DNA of 64,000 nt from Brevibacillus sp. (GCA_017656235.1 JACDOF010000001.1:868001-932000), one strand, 5' to 3'; positions 9,638 to 18,744 are shown, numbered from the stretch's first letter. Numbers and translations: made by a program. The notes: generated by a model not told the origin, from the sequence alone.

Positions 9638-10237
9638 ATGGAACCGTTTGTCATCCATAAAGGGATTGCTGCTCCGCTTGACCGCGTCAACGTCGACACG
9701 GACGCGATCATTCCCAAACAGTTTTTAAAGCGCATCGAGCGGACCGGATTTGGCCAGTTCTTGTTTTACGAATGGCGCTTTACGCCGGAAGGGAAGCCAA
9801 TTGACACCTTTGTGCTCAACCTCCCCCGTTATGCCGGTTCGACCATTCTGCTCGCTCGCAACAACTTTGGCTGCGGCTCTTCCCGTGAGCACGCCCCCTG
9901 GGCACTGCTCGATTACGGGTTCCGCGCCATTATCGCGCCGTCGTTTGCCGACATCTTCTACAACAACTGTTTCAAAAACGGCATTTTGCCGATCAAGCTA
10001 AGCGAAGAGCAGGTACAAGAGCTGTTTGAGCGAACCGAAAAATATGAGGGCTATCAATTGACGATCGACCTGAACGAACAGGTCGTAAGTGATGAATACG
10101 GCCTTTCCTATTCCTTTGAAGTGGATGAGTACCGCCGTTACTGCCTGCTCAACGGCCTAGACGACATCGGGATCACCCTTCAGTACGAGGACAAGATCGC
10201 AGCCTATGAAGCGAAGCGGGGATTGCTGTCCCGCTGA
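9638..10237 (+). CDS. leuD: 3-isopropylmalate dehydratase small subunit
   Basis: The swivelling subunit that pairs with LeuC, 199 residues. Conserved segments are [17 protein letters not shown] and [16 protein letters not shown], followed by [19 protein letters not shown]. An in-frame extension upstream to 9413 overlaps leuC and lacks family sequence. AAGGAGG lies 7 bases before the ATG at 9638, so that is the start. leuA and leuB are not in this window, so the leucine genes are split in this genome. A strong terminator follows 46 bp after the stop. Confidence 0.97.
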   Translation: MEPFVIHKGIAAPLDRVNVDTDAIIPKQFLKRIERTGFGQFLFYEWRFTPEGKPIDTFVLNLPRYAGSTILLARNNFGCGSSREHAPWALLDYGFRAIIAPSFADIFYNNCFKNGILPIKLSEEQVQELFERTEKYEGYQLTIDLNEQVVSDEYGLSYSFEVDEYRRYCLLNGLDDIGITLQYEDKIAAYEAKRGLLSR

Positions 10238-10283
10238 CGCTAAGAACCTTCAATCCGACAACCGGGATTTGTCCGGAAAGGAA

Positions 10284-10315
10284 AAACCGTCAGGGTCCCA
10301 TCTCCCTGACGGTTT
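10284..10315 (+). terminator. leuCD terminator
   Basis: A perfect 12-bp stem (AAACCGTCAGGG with its complement) with an 8-base loop, ending in TTTCATAT. It lies in the gap between leuD and the convergent small ORF at 10373-10540 and may work in both directions. Confidence 0.85.
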
Positions 10316-10372
10316 CATATTGGTGCGATTTGATAACTGATCCGACACGTAACGAAACGAATTGACTATCTC

Positions 10373-10540
10373 CTACTTCACCAGCCATCCTGGCAAATGA
10401 AGCGGTGCTGTACGGTTTCCTGCAGCCCGGACAACCTGCTTCAAGGTCATGTCTGCCAAGGAAGAACGGAGCTGGCGGTTATTTGCCGCCGCCTGTTTTT
10501 TATCCTTTATCTTCATCACCGTTTCATACAGCAGTCCCAT
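10373..10540 (-). CDS. Small basic protein of unknown function (55 residues)
   Basis: I do not recognise this protein. It begins MGLLYETVMKIKDKKQAAAN, continues RQLRSSLADMTLKQVVRAAG and ends in HLPGWLVK. The first half should be helical and lysine/arginine-rich. No membrane segment or signal is seen. The ATG at 10540 has AAGGTG 8 bases upstream, and codon use resembles the neighbours, which supports a real gene. A 26-bp palindrome lies 28-53 bases upstream. Apart from this ORF, the leuD terminator and the palindrome, I see nothing in the 443 bases between leuD and the acyl-CoA ligase gene. Confidence 0.5.
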   Translation of the reverse strand: MGLLYETVMKIKDKKQAAANNRQLRSSLADMTLKQVVRAAGNRTAPLHLPGWLVK

Positions 10541-10567
10541 TACGCTTCACCTTCATTTCCTTCATCG

Positions 10568-10593
10568 TTTGCATGATCAGCTTATCATGCAAA
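10568..10593. promoter_or_regulatory. 26-bp palindrome, operator-like
   Basis: TTTGCATGAT-N6-ATCATGCAAA, perfect 10-base arms. It lies just upstream of the small ORF ending at 10373. No T tract follows on either strand, so it is more like a protein-binding site or RNA stem than a terminator. The binding protein is unknown. Confidence 0.5.
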
Positions 10594-10680
10594 TGTAAAC
10601 AAGATGCGTACATACGGTGAAAAAATTGTGAGCATTCCGTTACGGTTTGTTTTCTATTCCTCTATCGGCTATCGGTGCTG

Positions 10681-12342
10681 CTAGGCGGTTTCAATCCCAT
10701 CTGCCGCTTGCAGTCCGAAATGAGCGATGGCCTGTTCCCGCAGCTTGAACTTTTGAATCTTGCCGGAAGCTGTCATCGGGTATTCGCTGACAAACTGAAC
10801 GTAGTGCGGAATCTTGAAGCGAGCGATTTTCCCCTCACAGTACTGTTTCACTTCCTCCTCGGTCAGGGTCTCTCCGTCGCGTACCTTGATACAGGCCAAT
10901 ACCTGCTCTCCGTACTTGGGATCTGGCACACCAACGACCTGCACATCCAGGATTTTGGGATGGGTGTAGAGGAATTCCTCGATTTCTCGCGGGTAGATGT
11001 TTTCGCCGCCACGGATTATCATGTCCTTCAAGCGGCCGGTGATGCGGTAGTAGCCTTCTTCATCCACCGTAGCCAAATCACCGGTGTGCAGCCAGCCGTC
11101 GCTGTCAATTGCGCTTTGCGTTGCCTCCGGCATGTTGTAGTACCCTTTCATGACCAAATATCCGCGCGTGCACAATTCGCCCTGTACACCCGGTCCCACC
11201 TCTTCACCCGTAACGGGATCGACGATTTTTACCTCGACGCCATCATGAGCCCGGCCAACCGTTGAAACCCTGCGCTCAATACTGTCTTCCGGTCTGGTCT
11301 GGGTTATCACAGGCGAGGCTTCGGTCTGCCCATAGGCGATGGTGATGTCGCGAATGCCCATTTGCTCAACCACTCGCTTCATTACTTCAATCGGACATGG
11401 AGAGCCGGCCATAATGCCCGTACGCAGCGAGGACAAGTCGCGCCGCGGGAAGCTGGGATGGTTCAGCTCGGCAATAAACATCGTCGGTACCCCGTAAAGC
11501 GCGGTGCAGCGCTCTTCTTCCACTACTGTCAACACCTTCTCCGGGTCAAATGTTATCAACGGCACCATCGTCGCACCTGTTGCCACACACGCAAGCGTCC
11601 CCATTACGCAGCCAAAGCAGTGAAAAAACGGAACTGGTATGCAGAGGCGATCCCCTTGGTGCAATCCCATCGCTTCGGCAACCTTGATCGCGTTGTTGAC
11701 GATATTGACGTGAGAGAGCATGACCCCTTTTGGAAAGCCGGTGGTGCCAGAAGTGTACTGCATGTTGATCACGTCGTCAGGCTGAAGCGACCGCTGACGG
11801 TTGGCCAGTTCTTCATCCGAGACGGAGGCTGCCCGCTCCAGGAGATCGGACCAAAGAAACATGCCCGGCTGCGGCTCGCTCCCAATGAAAATGACGTTGC
11901 GAAGTTTAGGCAGCCGCTTCGATTGAAGCTGTCCCGGTTGACACGCATCCAGTTCGGGGCAGATCTCCCTGATCATTTCCAGGTAGTTCGCATCCCGGTA
12001 GGAGTCGATCAGGATCAGAGTGCTTGATTCGGACTGACGCAGCAAATACTCCAATTCATGGACGCGGTAACTGGTGTTGACAGTGACCAGGACTCCTCCC
12101 ATCTTGGCTGAAGCAAACTGGGCGGTTACCCACTCCGGAACATTGGTGGCCCAGATGGCGATGTGCTCCCCTGCCCTTATGCCCAGTGACATCAACCCTT
12201 TCGCCACCTGATTGCACAAATTGCGAAACTGGGCAAAGGTATACCGCAGCCCGAGCTCCTGGTACACCACCGCTTCCTGATCAGGAATCCGTTCGGCGGT
12301 CTCGTCCAGCAAGTCACCGATGGTAATCGTGCGAATGGTCAT
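10681..12342 (-). CDS. AMP-forming acyl-CoA synthetase (AMP-binding family)
   Basis: 553 residues of the adenylate-forming family that activates fatty or other carboxylic acids to acyl-CoA. The P-loop-like motif [11 protein letters not shown], the adenine motif YGQTEASPV, the hinge [16 protein letters not shown], and the C-terminal catalytic Lys in MTASGKIQK are all intact. The arrangement resembles B. subtilis YngI and other medium/long-chain acyl-CoA ligases; the substrate is not evident. GAGGTGAGCGCGAG precedes the ATG. It stands alone: 600 bases of non-coding DNA lie upstream and a small ORF downstream. Confidence 0.93.
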   Translation of the reverse strand: MTIRTITIGDLLDETAERIPDQEAVVYQELGLRYTFAQFRNLCNQVAKGLMSLGIRAGEHIAIWATNVPEWVTAQFASAKMGGVLVTVNTSYRVHELEYLLRQSESSTLILIDSYRDANYLEMIREICPELDACQPGQLQSKRLPKLRNVIFIGSEPQPGMFLWSDLLERAASVSDEELANRQRSLQPDDVINMQYTSGTTGFPKGVMLSHVNIVNNAIKVAEAMGLHQGDRLCIPVPFFHCFGCVMGTLACVATGATMVPLITFDPEKVLTVVEEERCTALYGVPTMFIAELNHPSFPRRDLSSLRTGIMAGSPCPIEVMKRVVEQMGIRDITIAYGQTEASPVITQTRPEDSIERRVSTVGRAHDGVEVKIVDPVTGEEVGPGVQGELCTRGYLVMKGYYNMPEATQSAIDSDGWLHTGDLATVDEEGYYRITGRLKDMIIRGGENIYPREIEEFLYTHPKILDVQVVGVPDPKYGEQVLACIKVRDGETLTEEEVKQYCEGKIARFKIPHYVQFVSEYPMTASGKIQKFKLREQAIAHFGLQAADGIETA

Positions 12343-12432
12343 CTCGCGCTCACCTCGTATGATAATTCGTATGATTCATATATTTTTGTCATTTTATTCG
12401 ATAAAACGCTTTCACTTTCCTGCTGAACGAAA

Positions 12433-12452
12433 GCGTCCCGCAAACGGGACGC
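12433..12452 (-). terminator. Hairpin, possible terminator for leftward transcripts
   Basis: GCGTCCCG-CAAA-CGGGACGC, an 8-bp stem with a 4-base loop; reading leftward it is followed by TTTCGTT. It could end a transcript that covers the inverted-repeat region 12475-12902. Confidence 0.45.
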
Positions 12453-12474
12453 CCTATCGTGTAGAGAAAGGGTG

Positions 12475-12655
12475 CCATTTTCCTCTTCACTCCATTGCCA
12501 ACCCCCAAGGGAGCCGGACTGTCCGCGTCGCTCTCCCGAAGCGGGCTGGCGCAAAAGCAGCGCTGCTCCGCTGTTTGTCCAGGTTGTGCCCGTAGGCCTC
12601 CGCTTCGGTCGTGCTCCGCTTGGAAGGTTGGCAAAGTCGTTCGTGTGGAAAATGG
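12475..12655. repeat. Nested inverted repeat, element 1 (structured RNA or MITE-like)
   Basis: Three stems nest in order with nearly equal side distances. Outer: CCATTTTCC (12475-12483) with GGAAAATGG (12647-12655). Middle: TTGCCAACC (12495-12503) with GGTTGGCAA (12626-12634). Inner: CCAAGGGAGC (12505-12514) with GCTCCGCTTGG (12613-12623, one bulge). The result is a ~180-base imperfect hairpin. No convincing gene lies here; the long open frames lack ribosome sites and family sequence. I recognise no known RNA family. Confidence 0.6.
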
Positions 12656-12761
12656 CCGCTCTCCTGTCCAAACTCGCTTTGCATTTAATCTGAAGGATGT
12701 CAAGCGTATCTTGGGGTGAGCAGGGACAGCGAGTGGGCGGTTTTTCGCCAGCGAACGGGTT

Positions 12762-12902
12762 TGGCCAACCTGCCAGCGAAACGGCGTATTCGCAGGGAAA
12801 TCGCAGCGGCAACAGCTTCGCGTCGCTGCGGGACATCGTTTTGCCGCTGCCCCTGCGGATCGACGTGAAGCGATCCTGGATTGCTTCTTTGCTGGTTGGC
12901 CA
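12762..12902. repeat. Nested inverted repeat, element 2
   Basis: Outer stem TGGCCAACC (12762-12770) with GGTTGGCCA (12894-12902); middle CGCAGGG (12791-12797) with CCCTGCG (12851-12857); inner GCAGCGGCAA (12803-12812) with TTGCCGCTGC (12841-12850). The outer arm differs from the middle arm of element 1 by one base (TGGCCAACC against TTGCCAACC). With element 1 it fills most of the 600-bp gap 12343-12942, which has no supported gene. Confidence 0.55.
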
Positions 12903-12942
12903 CCTTACGTGAGCGCGAAAAACGCCTTTGCCGCAAGAACGA

Positions 12943-13416
12943 CTAATCGACTTGGATGATCTTAACCGCTTCCACTTTATAGGGAAGATGATTGCTGTAG
13001 TTCAGTTCCACGCGGATTTCGTGTTCGCCTTCGGGAAGCTGCTTGATTTTGAACTCCGGTCCGTACAGCATCTGCCAAAATTTCCCATCCAGATAGAGAT
13101 GGGCGTGTCCCTCTCCATGCGCTGGCTGCGGGCTCTCGCTGCTGTCGCTGCCAACGAAGCGGAAGTTTTGTGTCAACATCTTTACATGTGCCTCATTTCC
13201 GTTCACATCCACATCCAGTGTCAGCGTGGGTTTGGGCGACCCGTACAACTCAGCGCCGGCCGATGCGGGTACAGCCTCTGAATCAGCATCCCATTGATAG
13301 GATTGCGAGACATCCAGCGGATCGCTCAACAGCAGCACAATTCCGGTGATCAACACCAGCAGAAAAATGGCTCCGCCGATGATTAGGTTGCGAAGGCTGA
13401 TTACAATCACTCTCAT
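12943..13416 (-). CDS. Membrane-anchored protein of unknown function
   Basis: 157 residues. Residues ~8-30 form one hydrophobic helix (LIIGGAIFLLVLITGIVLLL), so the rest is probably outside the membrane. The outer domain looks beta-rich and carries HAHLYLDGKFWQMLYGP followed by LPEGEHEIRVELNYSNH. This pattern resembles small extracytoplasmic domains in which a dressed beta strand ends in a GEHEI-type turn. I do not assign a function. The nested inverted repeats lie directly after its stop; yajQ lies 85 bp upstream and may share a transcript. Confidence 0.75.
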   Translation of the reverse strand: MRVIVISLRNLIIGGAIFLLVLITGIVLLLSDPLDVSQSYQWDADSEAVPASAGAELYGSPKPTLTLDVDVNGNEAHVKMLTQNFRFVGSDSSESPQPAHGEGHAHLYLDGKFWQMLYGPEFKIKQLPEGEHEIRVELNYSNHLPYKVEAVKIIQVD

Positions 13417-13501
13417 CGCTCGACTCTCCCTTACAAGCCTATTTGTACATGCTTACGCAGGAAGAATCGAAGATAGAATCTGATCTTGCAGATTTTGCTC
13501 G

Positions 13502-13993
13502 TCAGCGATAGTTGACAAACTGTACGTCAATGGGCAGATCTGCCTCCTTGATGGCGGCAATTACCTTCTGCAGATCATCCTTGCTTTTGCCGGCGACCCG
13601 CAGTTGGTCATCCTGTATCTGTGTTTTCACCTTTACTCCTGTCTCTTTGATTATGGCACTGATCTTCTTCGCATTTTCTTTGTCAATACCCTGTACCAGC
13701 TTTACGCGCTGCCGGACAGTACCTCCAGCGGCCGGTTCGATCTTGCCGTACTCCAGATTCTTGATCGAAACGCCGCGCTTGATCAGTTTCCCCAGCAGCA
13801 CGTCTTTCAGTTGGGCCAGCTTGTATTCGTCGTCAGAAAGCAGAACAATCTCCTCTTTTTCCAGCGTGATGCTGCTTTTGCTTCCCTTGAAATCGAAGCG
13901 GTTTTCAATTTCCTTGGTGGCGATATGAATCGCGTTGGTTACTTCAGCCAAGTCTACCTTGGAGACGATGTCAAACGAACTTTCCTTACTCAT
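13502..13993 (-). CDS. YajQ-family nucleotide-binding protein
   Basis: 163 residues, the normal length. Begins [18 protein letters not shown] and contains [27 protein letters not shown] and [22 protein letters not shown], all typical of the two RRM-like halves of YajQ. Family members bind cyclic di-GMP in some bacteria or nucleotides/tRNA in others. A GGDEF protein at the left edge of this window shows that the cell probably makes cyclic di-GMP, but a link between the two is only inference. Confidence 0.95.
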   Translation of the reverse strand: MSKESSFDIVSKVDLAEVTNAIHIATKEIENRFDFKGSKSSITLEKEEIVLLSDDEYKLAQLKDVLLGKLIKRGVSIKNLEYGKIEPAAGGTVRQRVKLVQGIDKENAKKISAIIKETGVKVKTQIQDDQLRVAGKSKDDLQKVIAAIKEADLPIDVQFVNYR

Positions 13994-14056
13994 TTTCTTC
14001 CTCGCTTTCCACTACACCATTTTCCATCTGTTTCCCTCTTATTGTACTTGTTTCTC

Positions 14057-14455
14057 TTACCAAATCAAGCTTGGGCTGATCACGTTGGATACGGCAACTG
14101 CAAACACGGCAAACAACAAGGCCGGCTCCAGTTCACCTGCTTCAATCAGTTTGGAAAATCGCTGCTTGTAGAAAACCTTGGCAGCCATCCACTCTACGAG
14201 GAGAAACAACACGATTTGCCAAAGGACGGCCAGCGCTCCAAACAGAAGAAAATCGGGAATACTGATACTGTTGGCAATCGCCGAGTAAAGATTGTTGGAG
14301 ATGGCGTAAATCTGCCCGCCAAACACAATCACCGCTGCCCGATTTTTCTCTCTGATCAATTTCCATTCGTTGTGCGGGGTGACCAGCGGAATCAGCAAAA
14401 TACTAGCAATCAACAGTAAAAAACCGACAAAGGAATAAAGCAAAAATGCAACCAT
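14057..14455 (-). CDS. DUF350-family membrane protein
   Basis: 132 residues with four hydrophobic helices (about 2-25, 43-65, 70-95 and 110-130). The polar stretch EWKLIREKNRAAVIVFGGQIYAIS is typical of DUF350 (E. coli YjfL). DUF350 genes often lie beside glutathionylspermidine-synthase-like genes, as here: that gene ends 51 bp upstream on the same strand. AAAGGAGG is 8 bases before the ATG. Role unknown; I infer it is a membrane partner of the cluster. Confidence 0.85.
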   Translation of the reverse strand: MVAFLLYSFVGFLLLIASILLIPLVTPHNEWKLIREKNRAAVIVFGGQIYAISNNLYSAIANSISIPDFLLFGALAVLWQIVLFLLVEWMAAKVFYKQRFSKLIEAGELEPALLFAVFAVAVSNVISPSLIW

Positions 14456-14506
14456 AATTAGGCCTCCTTTTCCCTCTCCATCTTTTCACGAGATTTCAAA
14501 TGTACC

Positions 14507-15763
14507 TCAACGCTCCATCGCCGCTGGTGTAAAATACGCAAGATTATCGGTGATTTTGCCACCTATGCGGGGAAGGATGCCGGCAAAGCGGCCGCCAATG
14601 CAAAAAGCACCCAACAGCAGATAGCCGGTAAACGCTCCCTCTTCAGTGGACAGCGTAACCTCCGGCAGGTCGACCCGCTCCTGATAGAGCATCGGCTGAT
14701 CCCAATACGCTTGTTCACGATCTCGCTCTTCTACTCCCCCCTTGGGGGTATAGAGCGTGACGGCTCCCCCCTCCCTTCCAAAAAAAGGCTTGGACACATA
14801 GGCGATGCCTTGCCGCAGGAAAGGGTCGGGATCAAATCGGCTGGGCAAAAAATTACGGAGGATAAACTGTCGCTCCGTTTCGTCGAACAGGGGATGGCGA
14901 AGTTCAGCCAACTCCCAGATAAACCCTTGCAGACCTTTGGATTGCATGATCACTGCGTGCGGCGGTGAAATGGTGGCCAGCTTCCCTTCGGCAATCAGCT
15001 GGATCAGGTATTCGCCTGTCGGAAAACCGTCCGAATCTTGATCAAGAGGCAGGTGCTCCCAGGGATACAGTCGGTACCAGATTGACACCTTTCGATCAGC
15101 AGCGTACAGCCCATCTGCCGCTACGCGCAGCTCTTCGAGCGGAACGAAGCTGCTTTCCAGCGCCGCCCGAAAGCGGGTATAGGCGACCGTGCCGCGATCT
15201 TCTTCATGATCTTTTGCTGCACTGAATACCACTTCCCCGCCAAAACCGTGTTTGCGGTAATGGTCACACAGCACCCGGATGGCTTCACCGATCGCCTCGT
15301 CCATCCCGGCAGAAGGATTTCCAAAAGATGAATAGCGACGAATCACCGATGCCGCAACGTATGCCGTCTCCACCACGCCTGTCGGCGTATCGGCATTGTA
15401 CTCCAGAATCCGCACACCTTCCTCGGCGACGCTCAGGTCGAAACGGGTGATCCCGTCGTACGGCACATACTGGCGAGCCACATCACACAAGGAAGGCGGA
15501 ATCCCCAACTGGTGGACCAGATAACTGTCCGGTACCTCCCGCTGCAGGTAGCGCAGCGCTTTGCGAACGACGCGATAGGCCGATTCCGTCACATGAGCCA
15601 GTTCCTTAACCAGCTGCCGCGACAACAATGTAAACGCCGGTACCAGATATTCCTTGCCATACATGCGGTTCCAGGTGCACCAATCGCGGGTCGGGCCATA
15701 TACTTCATCGTGCGCAGCAGCGATCGGAAGCACCCTAACCCCCGAAACTTCGCGAGGCGCCAC
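14507..15763 (-). CDS. Glutathionylspermidine synthase-like ATP-grasp ligase (YgiC/YjfC type)
   Basis: 418 residues. Family segments include RFDLSVAEEGVRILEYNADTPTGVVETAYV near residue 110, WYRLYPWEHL, and VSKPFFGREGGAVTLY in the ATP-grasp core. E. coli Gss joins glutathione and spermidine; the short YgiC/YjfC type keeps only the synthetase fold and its substrate is not known to me. This organism makes bacillithiol rather than glutathione, so the true glutathione reaction is unlikely. The TTG at 15769 is two bases from GGAGG; the GTG at 15763 is eight, so I use that. Its start overlaps the end of the lipoprotein gene upstream. Confidence 0.88.
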   Translation of the reverse strand: MAPREVSGVRVLPIAAAHDEVYGPTRDWCTWNRMYGKEYLVPAFTLLSRQLVKELAHVTESAYRVVRKALRYLQREVPDSYLVHQLGIPPSLCDVARQYVPYDGITRFDLSVAEEGVRILEYNADTPTGVVETAYVAASVIRRYSSFGNPSAGMDEAIGEAIRVLCDHYRKHGFGGEVVFSAAKDHEEDRGTVAYTRFRAALESSFVPLEELRVAADGLYAADRKVSIWYRLYPWEHLPLDQDSDGFPTGEYLIQLIAEGKLATISPPHAVIMQSKGLQGFIWELAELRHPLFDETERQFILRNFLPSRFDPDPFLRQGIAYVSKPFFGREGGAVTLYTPKGGVEERDREQAYWDQPMLYQERVDLPEVTLSTEEGAFTGYLLLGAFCIGGRFAGILPRIGGKITDNLAYFTPAAMER

Positions 15764-16145
15764 CGCCAATGCCTCCTTTGGTAGAGGTGCTGATCTTGCT
15801 CATTTGATACTGGTAGTAACTAGAGGTACTTGGAATTTTCTGTTTTTTGCTTTTGTACCCGTTTTTGACGTAAAAGGGGCTGTCATCATCGTCGCAGTCG
15901 TATTCCAAGCCGTTTTTCTCCACTTCCCACTTGCACTCCTCGTATGCGGTAAACTCCGGCTCATCATCGGCACAGCCTGTCAAGGCTGCGGTCAGGGATA
16001 TGATACCGCTTACCGCCAGTGCTTTGCGATGAAACGGCACTTGAGCGGCTCTTTGCTTGAAAGCACGAGACTCTTGTGACGTACCCGCCGCCAGATGTTC
16101 GCACTGCTGTGAAAATGTACGCTCTACCCAACCCTTCCAATCCAA
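15735..16145 (-). CDS. YgiB-like (DUF1190) lipoprotein
   Basis: 136 residues. A basic leader of ~40 residues precedes a hydrophobic helix ending in the lipobox LTGC, then an acidic, cysteine-containing domain (YEECKWEVEKNGLEYDCDDDD). The protein ends ASRSFGG, close to the SRSMGG end of E. coli YgiB, which also lies directly before ygiC. I therefore call it YgiB-like; the similarity is short and should be checked. It starts with TTG, 9 bases after AAGGAG. Its last 29 bases overlap the ligase gene, so the two are translationally linked. Confidence 0.7.
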   Translation of the reverse strand: MDWKGWVERTFSQQCEHLAAGTSQESRAFKQRAAQVPFHRKALAVSGIISLTAALTGCADDEPEFTAYEECKWEVEKNGLEYDCDDDDSPFYVKNGYKSKKQKIPSTSSYYQYQMSKISTSTKGGIGGGASRSFGG

Positions 16146-16183
16146 CTCTGCACACTCCTTTCCTTTTGCTGATTTGTGAGAGA

Positions 16184-16615
16184 TTACTCCGGTTCCATGA
16201 AGATCAGCACCACACCCCGATTCTCATCCAATATGCTGTAAGTCAGCCGGTAGTCTCGTCCTCTCAGCACCGTATAGTGGTCGAGCAGTCTCGTCGCCAT
16301 CTCAGCAAAATCGGCATAGCTTTGAGTGACCACCAGCCGCGAATGGCCGGAAGAGATGTCGTAATACTCTACCGTGCAGCCGTAGACAGCGACCGTTTGC
16401 TGCGGCAGCAGATGAAGTCGCTGGGCGTTCGGCTCCACGTAGATCACTTCGTAATCTTCCCAAGCATTCGACGTATGTTCGTAGAGGGTGCCGTCAAACA
16501 GACTGGCATCCACCAGCTTGCGCACGTGCAGTTCCTCACGGGATACGTCTGCCGTGCGAATGACCGGAGAATCTTCCACCCGATCGCGGTTTAGCTGTTT
16601 GTAGAGAAGCAGCAT
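16184..16615 (-). CDS. Protein of unknown function, first gene of the ygiBC-like cluster
   Basis: 143 residues, no signal peptide or membrane helix. It starts MLLLYKQLNRDRVEDSPVI and is rich in aromatic and acidic residues (AWEDYEVIYVEPNAQRLHLL, VEYYDISSGHSRLVV). I recognise no domain. GGAGG lies 7 bases before the ATG. It sits 38 bp before the YgiB-like lipoprotein on the same strand, so it is probably co-transcribed with it, the ligase and DUF350. Confidence 0.75.
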   Translation of the reverse strand: MLLLYKQLNRDRVEDSPVIRTADVSREELHVRKLVDASLFDGTLYEHTSNAWEDYEVIYVEPNAQRLHLLPQQTVAVYGCTVEYYDISSGHSRLVVTQSYADFAEMATRLLDHYTVLRGRDYRLTYSILDENRGVVLIFMEPE

Positions 16616-16749
16616 GGGAGGTCCTCCTCTGCATCAAAGCTTACCCTATCATTGTAATACGAATCTTCTGGCAGTCCTGCTCCCGCTGCTGCCTGACCAG
16701 CAAAGAAGCAGAGCTGCCCGCTGCGAAAACGATCTGATTAACGAACCAG

Positions 16750-16776
16750 GCCCCGTTTCTCATCAGAAAACGGGGC
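16750..16776 (-). terminator. Hairpin after pepF, probable terminator
   Basis: GCCCCGTTTCT pairs with AGAAAACGGGGC (one bulged A) around a 4-base loop, 40 bases after the pepF stop. The T tract is weak (TGGTTCGTT). Confidence 0.5.
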
Positions 16777-16815
16777 GGCAGCTAAAAAACGTGCTGATGT
16801 GCAAGTGGTCCACCG

Positions 16816-18624
16816 CTATTGTGCAACCAACTGCTCCATCTGGGTAAGCAGATCCTGAAACACGGACAGAGCTTCGCGAATCGGCTCGGCAGAAGTCATG
16901 TCCACACCGGCCCGTTTCAATAGATTGATGGGATAGTCGGAGCCACCGCTTTTGAGGAACGTAAGATAACGCTCCACGGCCGGTTCTCCTTCCTCGATAA
17001 TTTGTTTGTAGAGTGAGGTGGCTGCAGAGAAACCAGTCGCGTACTTGTAGACGTAAAAGTTGTTGTAGAAGTGGGGAATCCGCGCCCACTCCAAGTCTAC
17101 CTCCCTGTCCACGACCATCTCCGGCCCGTGATACGCGACATTCAGCTCGCGGTAGAGAGCGCTGAGTGAATCAGCGGTAAGAGCCTCTCCTGCTTCCACC
17201 CGTTCGTGAATCCGCTTCTCAAACTCGGCGAACATCGTTTGACGGAACACCGTACCGCGAAACTGCTCCAAATAGTAGTTGATCAAGTACATCCGCTGAT
17301 GTTTTTCGTGAGTCGTCTCCAAAAGATGGTGCATGAGCAGAGCCTCGTTCAGCGTGGAAGCCACCTCCGCGACGAAGATCCGGTACTGGGCATAGGTGTA
17401 CGGCTGATTCGTGTCCGAGAAGTAGCTGTGCAGGGCATGCCCCATCTCATGAGCCAGTGTGAACATGTTGTTTACGTTTTCCTGGTAGTTCATCAGAACG
17501 TACGGGTGGGTTGTATAGGCTCCCCATGAATAAGCCCCACTGGTTTTTCCTTCGTTTTCGTAGACATCAATCCATCCGGACGTAAATCCCTTTTCCAGCA
17601 CTTGCCCATACTCCTCACCGAGCGGCTTGAGGGCCTCCTTGATGGTAGCCACCGCCTGTTCGTAGGGAATCTTCATTTCCACATCTGCGACAATCGGGAC
17701 GTACAGGTCGTACATGTGCAGCTCGTCAAGGTTGAGCATTTTTTTGCGCAGGCTGACGTAGCGGTGCATCAGCGGCAGGTGTTCCCGAATGGTCGCAATC
17801 AGGTTGTCGTAAACGGACGGATCGATGTTATCGGCGAAGAGTGCGGCGTGCAATGCAGACGGATAGTTGCGGACGCGTGCGTAAAACACATCCCGCTTGA
17901 CTGCAGACGTCAGGGTAGCCGCAATCGTGTTTTTCTGCTTGCCATAGGTTTCGTACAGCGCCTGAAACGCCTCTTTCCGGACGCGTCGATCTCTCGACTC
18001 CATAAACTGGATGTAACGTCCCTTGGTCAGCTCCACTTCTTCTCCATGCTCGTCAGTAATCATTGGAAACTTGATGTCGGCATTGTTCAACATGCTGAAG
18101 ATGGTTGATGGTGCGGCGGTCACCTCACTGGCCTGGGCGAGAATAGCCTCTTCCGCAGCAGACAGGGTGTGTGGTTTTTGTCTGGTGATTTCCTCCAGCA
18201 GAAAACGGTAATGGGCAAGACCTGGTTCACTTTCTTGCAGCTGTCGCAGCTGCTCGTCAGGGATGGCCAGAATCTCCGGCTGTATGTAGGCCGTTGCGCT
18301 GTACACCAGCGTACTGAGACTGGTCGCTCTGTCTGTCAGTGCCTGGTAGGTGGGGTTGGTGTTGTCCTCATCACGGCGCATCCTGGCATAGACGTACACC
18401 CGTTCCAGCAGCTTGTTTACCTCATCCTGCAGAATCAACGCTTCCAGCAAGTGTTTCCCGGATTGGGCCAAGCTGCCCTGTCTGGCTTTCACCTGATCGA
18501 TCAATTCTTTTATCTTGGCTACGTCTTGCTCCCATTCGGCGTCACTGGGATAAATGTCCTCGAGTCTCCATTTGAATTGGTCAGGAATCTCCGAACGCTT
18601 CGGCAAGGTTTTGCTGTTGTTCAT
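16816..18624 (-). CDS. pepF: Oligoendopeptidase F
   Basis: About 602 residues of the M3B zinc peptidase family. The zinc motif is in MFTLAHEMGHALHSYFSDTNQPY (HEXXH), and the C-terminal part carries the third ligand region and the conserved hydrophobic tail. It cleaves short peptides in the cytosol; no signal peptide is seen. A GTG at 18633 and ATGs at 18627 and 18624 are possible starts; AAAGGG is best spaced (8 bases) for 18624. It is monocistronic, flanked by a terminator and a 120-bp gap. Confidence 0.95.
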   Translation of the reverse strand: MNNSKTLPKRSEIPDQFKWRLEDIYPSDAEWEQDVAKIKELIDQVKARQGSLAQSGKHLLEALILQDEVNKLLERVYVYARMRRDEDNTNPTYQALTDRATSLSTLVYSATAYIQPEILAIPDEQLRQLQESEPGLAHYRFLLEEITRQKPHTLSAAEEAILAQASEVTAAPSTIFSMLNNADIKFPMITDEHGEEVELTKGRYIQFMESRDRRVRKEAFQALYETYGKQKNTIAATLTSAVKRDVFYARVRNYPSALHAALFADNIDPSVYDNLIATIREHLPLMHRYVSLRKKMLNLDELHMYDLYVPIVADVEMKIPYEQAVATIKEALKPLGEEYGQVLEKGFTSGWIDVYENEGKTSGAYSWGAYTTHPYVLMNYQENVNNMFTLAHEMGHALHSYFSDTNQPYTYAQYRIFVAEVASTLNEALLMHHLLETTHEKHQRMYLINYYLEQFRGTVFRQTMFAEFEKRIHERVEAGEALTADSLSALYRELNVAYHGPEMVVDREVDLEWARIPHFYNNFYVYKYATGFSAATSLYKQIIEEGEPAVERYLTFLKSGGSDYPINLLKRAGVDMTSAEPIREALSVFQDLLTQMEQLVAQ

Positions 18625-18744
18625 CATAAGCACCCTTTCTGTTCATAAAACTTATGTTAAAAACGCGGTCTGCATATCATCATACCATCCATAACGGTAA
18701 ACCATAATCTTCCTGCCGTCAATGCTGCATGTCGAACGGTTTCG

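Noticed and set aside
12339-12836. 165-residue minus-strand open frame in the 12.3-12.9 kb gap, and several shorter ones
   Set aside because: No good ribosome site, no domain, Arg/Ser/Pro-rich composition of random G+C-rich frames, and it runs through the nested inverted repeats.
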